This document shows, piece by piece, positions 1 through 5,198 of a DNA stretch of 6,231 bases. The translations under genes were made by a program, and so were the position numbers. The notes beneath the pieces were generated by a model that saw only the letters and a list, made by a program, of their open reading frames with translations, was not told where the DNA came from and made no database searches. Positions within the stretch are counted from its first letter, which is position 1. Every line of letters starts with the position of its first letter. Source of the DNA: an uncultured Collinsella sp. (GTDB lineage: Bacteria; Actinomycetota; Coriobacteriia; Coriobacteriales; Coriobacteriaceae); assembly GCA_900550825.1 (NCBI GenBank), contig URTZ01000117.1, forward strand, positions 1 through 6,231, given 5' to 3'.

Positions 1-96
1 CGAGTGGCGGGCACGGGGCCGAGCCATTCGCGGTGGCATAGATGCTGCTAGTGTAGCACGCGCAGGTGGGCGACATTCAATTTAAGCTCCGTCTGG

Positions 97-118
97 GGTC
101 TGGACCTTGCGTCCGGCC
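97..118 (-). terminator. Hairpin at the 3' end of the YcxB-like gene
   Basis: An inverted repeat pairs bases 97-105 with 111-118 (GGTC, one bulged T, GGAC, five-base loop, GTCCGGCC). It starts directly at the stop codon of the minus-strand gene. In the minus direction no T-run follows, so this would be an atypical terminator. In the plus direction a pyrimidine-rich stretch (TTCTTCTTGTTCTTC) follows, but that is the lysine-rich coding end of the gene. The stem is real in the sequence; its role as a terminator, possibly bidirectional, is inferred. Bases 1-96 show no gene that I recognise. Confidence 0.35.
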
Positions 119-834
119 TAGCGCTTCTTCTTGTTCTTCTTCTGCTTGCGCTGCTTGCCCTTGGTCTCCTGGGGCTTGTCGCCCTGCTTGGCCTCGGCGG
201 CGGCCTTCTCGGCCTTCATTTTCTTCTTCTTGGTCTCGATGCGGAGTTTTTTGTTGATGCGCGCCTTAAGGAAGGGGCCGAACTGTTCGGCATCGCCACG
301 GACGAAGGTGTCCTTGGGGATCGTCACGCCCTGGTCGGCGAACATGGCCACAAAGATGCGCTCGCCGTCGAGCACGTGGTCGAGCTTGTCAAACGGGAAG
401 AACCGTGACTTGCCGCTCTTGCCCCAAACCATCAGGCCGTCCTCGTTGGCGGCGACGCGGCGATAGCGGCCACCCATGGACTCGTCGGCCTCGACGGCGT
501 CGATAAAGTCGCGGGCGAGGGTGTGGTGCAGGTTTTTGCTCCACCAGGCCAAAAAAGCGCCGAACACGATCAGCACGACGCCGAACTTGATCCAGCTGCC
601 GCCGGCCACCAACATGCCGATGCCGATGAGCGCGGCAATCGCGGCGGCGACGTACAGGGAGCCACGGCGCCTGGGCGAGGCGACCAGGCGCGCAAAGTCG
701 GTGACCAGGTCGTTTTCGTACTGGTACTCGTTGAGGTACAGAATGCCGTCATCGGCCGCGGCCTGCTTCTCGAGCGCGACCTCGACCTGGTCGGCTGCTT
801 CGGAGGGAACGAGGTTGCTCTCTGCGTCTGCCAT
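118..834 (-). CDS. YcxB-like two-helix membrane protein with lysine-rich tail
   Basis: This 238-residue protein has an N-terminal cytosolic stretch (1-57, acidic up to about 43). Two closely spaced membrane segments follow at about 59-78 and 81-98, separated only by a short GGSW turn. A soluble domain at about 124-195 fits the YcxB-like pattern: an 'EDGLMVW' strand, 'FPFDKLDHV', a hydrophobic strand, then an 'IPKDTF' segment. The tail 195-238 holds 18 Lys and 3 Arg in 44 residues and should be disordered. The start is supported by AGGAG (complement of 845-849) ten bases upstream. It is divergent from dnaX with 116 bases between the starts. YcxB-like domains are known from small membrane proteins without an established biochemical role, so none is assigned. 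The tail could bind acidic lipid, RNA or DNA; that is inference. The family call is moderately sure, the gene itself very likely. Confidence 0.85.
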   Translation of the reverse strand: MADAESNLVPSEAADQVEVALEKQAAADDGILYLNEYQYENDLVTDFARLVASPRRRGSLYVAAAIAALIGIGMLVAGGSWIKFGVVLIVFGAFLAWWSKNLHHTLARDFIDAVEADESMGGRYRRVAANEDGLMVWGKSGKSRFFPFDKLDHVLDGERIFVAMFADQGVTIPKDTFVRGDAEQFGPFLKARINKKLRIETKKKKMKAEKAAAEAKQGDKPQETKGKQRKQKKNKKKR

Positions 835-950
835 GCTCTTTGGACTCCTATCGCGGCGGGCTCGCCGTACGGGTTATTATGGAATGCAGTATGCCGTGCG
901 ACCGCATGGCCGCCGTGGCAACAAGACTCAGTATACCCGGGGGAGCACCC
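835..950. promoter_or_regulatory. Divergent promoter region between the YcxB-like gene and dnaX
   Basis: These 116 bases must carry the start signals of two divergent genes. Candidate -10 elements are TATTAT at 875-880 (+) and CATAAT on the minus strand (complement of 876-881), which overlap each other. Neither has a convincing -35. A hairpin in the dnaX leader pairs 893-899 with 904-910 (GCCGTGC/GCATGGC, one G-T pair, four-base loop). GGGAG at 941-945, five bases before the ATG at 951, is the dnaX ribosome binding site. The overlapping -10 candidates would make the two genes compete for polymerase, which is inference. Confidence 0.4.
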
Positions 951-3443
951 ATGGAATCGTTGTACCGAAAGTATCGCCCGCTCACCTTCGACTCCGTGGT
1001 GGGCCAGCAGCATATCGTCTCGACGCTCGAGCACGCCATCACCGAGGGGCGCCTGTCCCACGCCTACCTGTTCTGCGGACCGCGCGGCACGGGCAAGACC
1101 ACCATGGCGCGCATTCTGGCCAAGGCGCTGCTGTGCCGCAATGCCGAGGCGGCGCGCGCCGAGGGTGCAAGCGGCTGCATGCCCGACGGTACTTGCGAGG
1201 AGTGCGAGCTCATTGCCGAGGGTAACCACCCCGATGTCTACGAGCTCGATGCCGCAAGCCGTACCGGCGTGGACAACGTGCGCGAGGAGATCATCAACTC
1301 CGTCAACTTTGCCCCAGTGCGCGGCAAGTACAAGATTTATATCATCGACGAGGTCCACATGCTCACGACGGCGGCGTTCAACGCGCTGCTCAAGACGCTT
1401 GAGGAGCCGCCGGCACACGTGATCTTTGTGCTGTGCACCACCGACCCGCAAAAGATTCTGGAGACCATTCTCTCACGCTGCCAGCGCTTCGATTTCCACC
1501 GCATCGGCAACGAGGATATCGAGCATCGCCTGTCTTACGTGTGCGAGCAGGAGGGCTTCGATTACGACGACGAGGCACTCGCCATTGTGGCGCGCCATGC
1601 CAAGGGCGGTATGCGCGACGCGCTTTCCACGCTGGAGCAGCTGAGCGTCTTTGGCAACGGTTCTGTGCATGCGGACGACGCCCGCTCGCTTTTGGGCGAG
1701 GTTTCGGACCAGATTCTGGGCGAGTTTTCCCGCGCCATTGCCGATCGCGATGTTGCCGAGCTCTATGGACTGATCCGTGCGCAGGTCGAGGAGGGCAATG
1801 ACCTGCTGGAGCTGACGCGCGACCTGGTGGCGCATGTGCGCGACGTGTACGTTGCCTGCGTTGCCGGTGCCCGTGCCGAGCTGTTTGAGGGCGGCTCCGA
1901 GCAGGCCGAGGCGCTTGCTGCCGAGTCCGCTGCCTTTGGCGAGCATCCTGCCGACCGCCTGGCCCGCGTGCTGACGGTGCTCGACGATGCCGCACTGGAG
2001 ATGAGGGGCGCGAGCGACGTGCGCCTGGTGCTCGAGATCGCCTGCACTCGCCTGGCGCGTCCCGAGGCCGATCTGACGATTGAGGCCTTGGCCGAGCGCG
2101 TGGCGCGTTTGGAAGCTAGGGTCGCCAATGCCGCGGTGCCGGCGAGCGTTGCTGCTGCTCAGACTGCCCCGGCGGCCGTTGCGGCTACGCCTGCGACGGC
2201 ACAGCAGCCGACGCTCATCTCGGGTGCCCGAGCCGCTGCTCCGGCGGCACCCGCTCCCGCTGCGGCGTCCACGCACCAGGGCGGTATGCCTTGGGATCGC
2301 GGCGCTGCGACTGCTCCGGTGGCTCAGCCCGCTCCCGCACCGACTCCCAAGCCCGCGGCTCCTGCGCCGGCGCCCAAACCTGTAACGCCTGCACCTCAGC
2401 CCGTTGCGGCTCCGGCTTCCGCGCCTGCTGCATCGACCGTGTCGGTGTCCAAGCCCAACAACGCCGCCCAGGTTGCCGCCGCCGGTGCTGCCGAGACCCC
2501 CGCGGTTGAGGACGCCGGCGAGCTCCAGCGCAAATGGGCCGAGGTCGTCGAGCGCGTCAAGGCTCGTCAGGCCTCCTACGCAGGGCTTTTGCTCAACGCC
2601 CGCGCCACGGCCGACGACGGCTCCAAGCTCACGGTCTCGTTCCCCGCGGGCTCGACCTTTGCCATCAAGATGCTCGGTCGTGCCGATACGCAGTCGGTAG
2701 TCCTGCCGACGGTCTGCGCGGTCTTTGGTCGTCGCACCGTCGACTATGTCCTGGATGGGGGTGGCACGCCGGCTCCTCAACATGAGGAGCATTCTCCATC
2801 TGCACGGGCTGCGGTATCTGCGGACCCGCAACCCGTGTCCTCGGTGCCCCCTGCATCCTCGAGCGCCAGCGCGACGCAGCCAAAAGCGGCGCCGGTAGCG
2901 GCACCGACCCCGTCGGCGCCTGAACCCGCTGCGCCCAAACCGGCTGCTCCGATCCCCGCGCCCAAGTCCGCTGCCGCGCCTGCGCCCAAGTCATCCGACC
3001 TGGCCAAGGCCCCTTGGCTGCGCTCCGACAACCCTGCCGGTGCTCCTGCCACGGGCAAGCTCCCGACCGAGCCCGCGCCCCGAGCGCCCGAGCGCGCGTC
3101 CGTCCCCATGGCTCAGCCGCCTGCGCAGGCTGCGCCATGGGAATCCGAGCAGGTGCCCTACGACGATGCTATGGTCGGTGGTTTTGCTGCCGATGCCGGC
3201 GGGGACGATCTGCCCCCGTTCGACGTGCCGGGTGCGGCGTCCGCGACCAAGGCCGCTGCTGTGGCACCCGCAGCCTCTGCAAACGACGACGTCCCCGCCG
3301 CTCCCTGGGAATCCAATCCCGGCGCCGGCAGCCCCTTCGGCCACCAAGGCGCAGCTCCCAGCATTCCGCAGACCGAGGACGAGGCCAAAGCCCTCATCCG
3401 CAGCGTCTTCGGTCAGTCCACCATCTTCAAACCGGTGGAGTAG
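951..3443 (+). CDS. dnaX: DNA polymerase III subunit gamma/tau
   Basis: DnaX is the motor of the clamp loader: it uses ATP to open the beta clamp and place it on primed DNA. The 830-residue protein shows Walker A GPRGTGKT (43-50), four zinc-ligand cysteines C62, C76, C82 and C85, Walker B IIDEVH (131-136), sensor 1 TT at 163-164, the SRC motif (175-177) carrying the arginine finger, and sensor 2 GGMRDALS (219-226). The collar domain runs to about 390. A disordered Ala/Pro linker (about 393-523) leads to a folded domain (524-605, WAEVVERVK...LLLNA...LTVSFP) typical of the gamma/tau C-terminal region. A second Ala/Pro linker (about 606-805) and a charged tail (806-830) end it. E. coli tau is 643 residues, so this one is long. 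I chose ATG 951 because GGGAG lies five bases upstream and the family begins with 'YRKYRP'; the open frame reaches back to 840 without a conserved sequence. No A-rich frameshift heptamer is seen. Confidence 0.97.
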   Translation: MESLYRKYRPLTFDSVVGQQHIVSTLEHAITEGRLSHAYLFCGPRGTGKTTMARILAKALLCRNAEAARAEGASGCMPDGTCEECELIAEGNHPDVYELDAASRTGVDNVREEIINSVNFAPVRGKYKIYIIDEVHMLTTAAFNALLKTLEEPPAHVIFVLCTTDPQKILETILSRCQRFDFHRIGNEDIEHRLSYVCEQEGFDYDDEALAIVARHAKGGMRDALSTLEQLSVFGNGSVHADDARSLLGEVSDQILGEFSRAIADRDVAELYGLIRAQVEEGNDLLELTRDLVAHVRDVYVACVAGARAELFEGGSEQAEALAAESAAFGEHPADRLARVLTVLDDAALEMRGASDVRLVLEIACTRLARPEADLTIEALAERVARLEARVANAAVPASVAAAQTAPAAVAATPATAQQPTLISGARAAAPAAPAPAAASTHQGGMPWDRGAATAPVAQPAPAPTPKPAAPAPAPKPVTPAPQPVAAPASAPAASTVSVSKPNNAAQVAAAGAAETPAVEDAGELQRKWAEVVERVKARQASYAGLLLNARATADDGSKLTVSFPAGSTFAIKMLGRADTQSVVLPTVCAVFGRRTVDYVLDGGGTPAPQHEEHSPSARAAVSADPQPVSSVPPASSSASATQPKAAPVAAPTPSAPEPAAPKPAAPIPAPKSAAAPAPKSSDLAKAPWLRSDNPAGAPATGKLPTEPAPRAPERASVPMAQPPAQAAPWESEQVPYDDAMVGGFAADAGGDDLPPFDVPGAASATKAAAVAPAASANDDVPAAPWESNPGAGSPFGHQGAAPSIPQTEDEAKALIRSVFGQSTIFKPVE

Positions 3444-3456
3444 CTGTACAGGCGGG

Positions 3457-3462
3457 TATACT
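3457..3462 (+). promoter_or_regulatory. Candidate -10 element for the DUF4160 gene pair
   Basis: GGGTATACT sits 14 bases after the dnaX stop, with TATACT at 3457-3462, 36 bases before the start at 3498. No recognisable -35 hexamer lies 16-18 bases upstream, so this is a candidate only. If active it gives the pair its own transcript with a leader of roughly 30 bases. No terminator separates it from dnaX, so read-through is also possible. Confidence 0.35.
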
Positions 3463-3497
3463 GCTCAAGAAGAGACGTCTTTGAACGGAGCGAGCTT

Positions 3498-3758
3498 ATG
3501 ATGTGGGAATATGTCCGCCTTGAGGACGATACGCAAGTTTCGTATTCCGAAGTCCGTGAGGACAACACGGTGAAGGTTGTTGTGGAGCGCCCGCGCGATT
3601 GGGGTTTTGACACGGCGGAGTGCATCTTGCCGGCATTCAATTGGGTGTCACGCGAGGGCTTTAGCGAAGCGGACCTCAAAGAACTCGATGATTTCGTGCG
3701 TAACAATGCCCCGCTCATCTTGCGTTTTGCTTACGAAGGCGGACGGGTCTATGCCTAG
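3498..3758 (+). CDS. Small protein of unknown family, partner of a DUF4160 gene
   Basis: I do not recognise this 86-residue protein. The N-terminal half is predicted to be beta-rich (alternating hydrophobic pattern 3-31, with 'TVKVVVERP' as the clearest strand). A 'FNWVSREGFSEADL' turn at 47-60 leads into an amphipathic helix at about 56-80. It has no signal peptide or membrane segment and is acidic overall. Two ATG codons stand in tandem (3498 and 3501); CGGAG at 3486-3490 lies seven bases before the first. The stop overlaps the start of the next gene by eight bases (ATGCCTAG), so translation of the two is probably coupled. The position, small size and overlap are those of an antitoxin-like partner for DUF4160, whose usual neighbour is DUF2442, but the DUF2442 pattern is not visible here. 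The function is therefore open. Confidence 0.8.
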   Translation: MMWEYVRLEDDTQVSYSEVREDNTVKVVVERPRDWGFDTAECILPAFNWVSREGFSEADLKELDDFVRNNAPLILRFAYEGGRVYA

Positions 3759-4023
3759 TCTTTTCCGACTCGGGCCGTACATCATCTTTTTCTGGACAGG
3801 GGAGAACGGCGAGCCCGTCCATGTTCATATCGCGGTCAAGCGCCCCACCGCCGAGGCGACCAAGATATGGCTTACCCGCTCCGGCGGATGCAAGCTGGCC
3901 CATAACAAGGGCGATATTCCTGCTCGGGATTTACGCGATATCATGCAGTTTGTTTCATCTAACCATGCGCTGATTTGCAAACGCTGGAAAGAAACAACCG
4001 GTGGGCTGTCGTTTTACTGTTAA
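3751..4023 (+). CDS. DUF4160 domain protein
   Basis: This 90-residue protein matches the DUF4160 pattern along its whole length: 'MPSLFRLGPYIIFFW' strands (1-15), 'GENGEPVHVHIAV' with the conserved HVH (H24, H26), 'ATKIWL' strand, and 'DIPARDLRDIMQFV...KRWKE' helix (about 56-81). No membrane segment is present. Family knowledge: DUF4160 proteins are small, widespread, often paired with DUF2442 proteins, and predicted rather than shown to belong to toxin-antitoxin-like modules. The start ATG 3751 was chosen because the DUF4160 consensus begins there; the frame is open back to 3577, where it only shadows the upstream gene. It overlaps that gene by eight bases and has only a weak GAAGG (3735-3739) upstream, so coupling is likely. 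By hand count bases 3781-4020 are about 54% GC, against about 70% in a sample of dnaX, which hints at acquisition. Confidence 0.88.
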   Translation: MPSLFRLGPYIIFFWTGENGEPVHVHIAVKRPTAEATKIWLTRSGGCKLAHNKGDIPARDLRDIMQFVSSNHALICKRWKETTGGLSFYC

Positions 4024-4048
4024 GAGTCGCTTGCCGGACTTATGGCCT

Positions 4049-4525
4049 CTAGCTCTTCTGGGGCTCTTTGCCTGGGCGCATCTGTATTTCGGACATGTGG
4101 AGCGTGGTGCCGCGTATCTCGCATTCGAGCAGACAGGTGCGTGACGGTCGGCCTAGGATGCTGAGGTCGATGCGATACGTCGCATGGCTGTCCGTGTACT
4201 CGACTTGCTCGGCGTTAATGGTTGCTCCGATTGCCAAATAAACGCCTAGCTCGGCATCGACAATCTTGAAGTCCTTTATCTTGACCTTGAACTCTTGGTA
4301 GAGGGACGGGCTGTTGTAGTAGACGGTTCGGGTTCCGTCGGTGCACTCATCGGTCGTCTCCCATTTGACGACGGGCTGGTCCGAGCTGGCTATCAGCAGT
4401 TCTGCTCCAAAAGCTATGGCATGGGTGATGACAACCAGCAATGCCCAGCCGACAAAGAGATAGAGAACCACATATGCAACGGGGTGTTTTGAGCGGATGT
4501 TTTGGAGCGCGTTGGGGGCATTCAT
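4049..4525 (-). CDS. One-helix membrane protein, function unknown
   Basis: I do not recognise the family of this 158-residue protein. Residues 1-14 are polar with basic R11 and K13. One long hydrophobic segment follows at about 16-38 (VAYVVLYLFVGWALLVVITHAIAF), extending weakly to 46. Residues 50-158 form a soluble, beta-rich domain that should lie outside the cell if the basic N-terminus stays inside. It holds three cysteines (C61, C131, C135) and no lipobox, so it is an anchored protein rather than a lipoprotein. The start is secure: GGAGG (complement of 4532-4536) lies six bases upstream, with a perfect TATAAT further up. It converges on the DUF4160 gene with 25 bases between the stops and no clear terminator. 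GC is about 45-53% in two hand-counted 60-base blocks, lower than the core genes. Confidence 0.85.
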   Translation of the reverse strand: MNAPNALQNIRSKHPVAYVVLYLFVGWALLVVITHAIAFGAELLIASSDQPVVKWETTDECTDGTRTVYYNSPSLYQEFKVKIKDFKIVDAELGVYLAIGATINAEQVEYTDSHATYRIDLSILGRPSRTCLLECEIRGTTLHMSEIQMRPGKEPQKS

Positions 4526-4559
4526 GGGGCACCTCCAAATTACTATCTATGGCAATCAA

Positions 4560-4565
4560 ATTATA
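4560..4565 (-). promoter_or_regulatory. -10 element of the membrane protein gene 4049-4525
   Basis: On the minus strand GGGTATAAT reads across the complement of 4560-4568, with a perfect TATAAT at 4560-4565, 34 bases before the ATG. The expected -35 position (about 4583-4588) is GC-rich and unlike TTGACA. The distance to the start leaves a leader of roughly 25-30 bases containing the GGAGG site, which fits well. The poor -35 and the inverted-repeat arm just beside it suggest regulated or activator-dependent transcription (inference). Confidence 0.6.
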
Positions 4566-4574
4566 CCCTGCCGC

Positions 4575-4629
4575 CATGTGCGCCGCCTCGAGCAGCGGTT
4601 CGGCATTTAGCTATTTAGTGGCGCACATG
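4575..4629. repeat. Inverted repeat CATGTGCGCC with 35-base spacing
   Basis: CATGTGCGCC (4575-4584) and GGCGCACATG (4620-4629) are exact inverted copies whose centres lie 45 bases apart. The first arm lies between the minus-strand -10 and its expected -35. A second exact inverted pair, CGGCATTT (4601-4608) with AAATGCCG (4630-4637), starts inside the loop and ends outside it, so the two stems interlock. As RNA this allows alternative folds or a pseudoknot; as DNA the arms could be paired protein sites. Confidence 0.6.
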
Positions 4630-4667
4630 AAATGCCGGATTCGGCTCTACTAGATTGAGTGTGCGAT

Positions 4668-4702
4668 ATTATGCAACCTTGCATAATTCGACCTTGCATA
4701 AT
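4668..4702. repeat. Operator-like cluster of three TTGCATAAT copies
   Basis: ATTATGCAA (4668-4676) and TTGCATAAT (4679-4687) form a perfect 9-base inverted repeat with a two-base spacer. A third copy, TTGCATAAT, follows at 4694-4702. Copies two and three lie within a 12-base direct repeat ACCTTGCATAAT (4676-4687 and 4691-4702) with a 15-base period. A perfect palindrome plus a phased half-site is typical of transcription factor operators. It lies between the divergent promoters, so it could act on either side. The binding protein is unknown. Confidence 0.6.
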
Positions 4703-4780
4703 CTTTGAGTGCGGTTTGTATTGGAGGACATGTATATCGACTGAGGTAACACGTCCGCCCCGCTCGCTGGCCTCGCGCCG

Positions 4781-4789
4781 TGGTACGAT
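4781..4789 (+). promoter_or_regulatory. Candidate extended -10 promoter for ybaB-recR
   Basis: TGGTACGAT at 4781-4789 matches the extended -10 form TGnTAnnAT. No TTGACA-like hexamer lies at the -35 distance, which an extended -10 can tolerate. Transcription would begin near 4796 and give a leader of about 70 bases ahead of ybaB. Confidence 0.5.
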
Positions 4790-4816
4790 TTTTGAGTTTG
4801 AAAGTCCCGCCGTGCT

Positions 4817-4850
4817 CCGGCTGCCCTTGCAGCTCGGCGTGCGGCCGCAC
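4817..4850 (+). promoter_or_regulatory. Structured leader upstream of ybaB
   Basis: Bases 4817-4824 pair with 4829-4837 (CCGGCTGC / GCAG-C-TCGG, one bulge, one G-T pair, CCTT loop). Immediately after comes a perfect 12-base palindrome, GTGCGGCCGCAC (4839-4850), ending three bases before the AAAGGAG site (4853-4859). The two could stack next to the ribosome binding site. No T-run follows, so this is not a terminator. A regulatory role is possible but inferred. Confidence 0.4.
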
Positions 4851-4864
4851 GTAAAGGAGCCATC

Positions 4865-5185
4865 ATGGCCGGTATGAACATGCAGCAGATGATGAAGCAG
4901 GCTCGCAAGATGCAGGAGCAGCTTGCCGCCGCGCAGGAGAACCTCAAGTCCCAGACCGTCGACGCCTCTGCCGGCGGCGGCATGGTCAAGGTGACCGTTA
5001 ACGGCGAGATGGAGCTCGTCAACCTCACCATCGATCCCGATGCCCTCGATCCCGAGGACGTCGATATGCTGCAGGACATGATCATGGCTGCCGTCAACGA
5101 GGCCGTCCGCGGCGTTAACGAGCTCGCCAACAAGCAGATGGGCGCCATCACCGGCGGCCTCAACATCCCGGGCATGCCGTTCTAA
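4865..5185 (+). CDS. ybaB: YbaB/EbfC family nucleoid-associated protein
   Basis: A small DNA-binding protein of 106 residues, of the usual YbaB length. Family knowledge: it forms a homodimer shaped like tweezers, binds DNA as a nucleoid-associated protein, and is almost always encoded beside recR. The sequence shows the long N-terminal helix rich in Met, Gln and Lys ('MQQMMKQARKMQEQLAAAQENL', about 6-27), the Gly-rich turn and strand 'SAGGGMVKVTVNGEMELVNLTI' (about 35-56), the conserved 'DPDALDPEDVDMLQDMIMAAVNEAV' (57-81), and a Met/Gly/Pro-rich flexible end. AAAGGAG lies five bases before the ATG, a strong site. recR follows after 13 bases, so the two form an operon. Very sure. Confidence 0.96.
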   Translation: MAGMNMQQMMKQARKMQEQLAAAQENLKSQTVDASAGGGMVKVTVNGEMELVNLTIDPDALDPEDVDMLQDMIMAAVNEAVRGVNELANKQMGAITGGLNIPGMPF

Positions 5186-5198
5186 GACACGCATATAT

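Larger units (their letters stand above)
4526..4864. other. 339-base divergent intergenic region
   Basis: This AT-richer stretch (about 40-47% GC in 4621-4740 by hand count) separates the minus-strand membrane protein gene from ybaB. It holds a -10 for each direction, a widely spaced inverted repeat, an operator-like TTGCATAAT cluster and a structured ybaB leader, each listed separately. I see no tRNA, no SRP RNA signature (the GGAAGCAGCC core is absent) and no credible coding frame. The only start with a strong SD, ATG at 4730, is followed by a stop after four codons. Confidence 0.7.

Noticed and set aside
1..60. tRNA-like bases at the left edge
   Set aside because: No cloverleaf, T-arm consensus or CCA end could be assembled on either strand.
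840..950. Upstream start of dnaX at ATG 840
   Set aside because: The added 37 residues are not like the family, and ATG 951 has a good GGGAG site and the conserved N-terminus.
570..1451. 293-codon minus-strand frame over the dnaX start and the YcxB-like gene
   Set aside because: It overlaps two well-supported genes and reads as Arg/Ser/Pro-rich shadow sequence.
1473..2831. 452-codon open frame on the minus strand inside dnaX
   Set aside because: It is Arg/Gly/Ser-rich low-complexity sequence antisense to a clear dnaX, as expected from GC-rich codons; no domain or ribosome binding site is seen.
2127..3000. Programmed frameshift producing a short gamma form, as in E. coli dnaX
   Set aside because: No A_AAA_AAG-type slippery heptamer is visible in frame; the linkers are GC-rich.
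4668..4702. CRISPR-like repeats
   Set aside because: Repeats are 9-12 bases with spacers of only a few bases and just three copies; they suit an operator instead.
4730..4744. Four-codon ORF (MYID) after GGAGGA
   Set aside because: The ribosome site is too close to the ATG (one to two bases) and there is no attenuator-like pattern after it; kept only as a curiosity.
4526..4864. SRP RNA gene near dnaX, as in some Firmicutes
   Set aside because: The conserved GGAAGCAGCC-type core is missing and no long rod-like hairpin is present.
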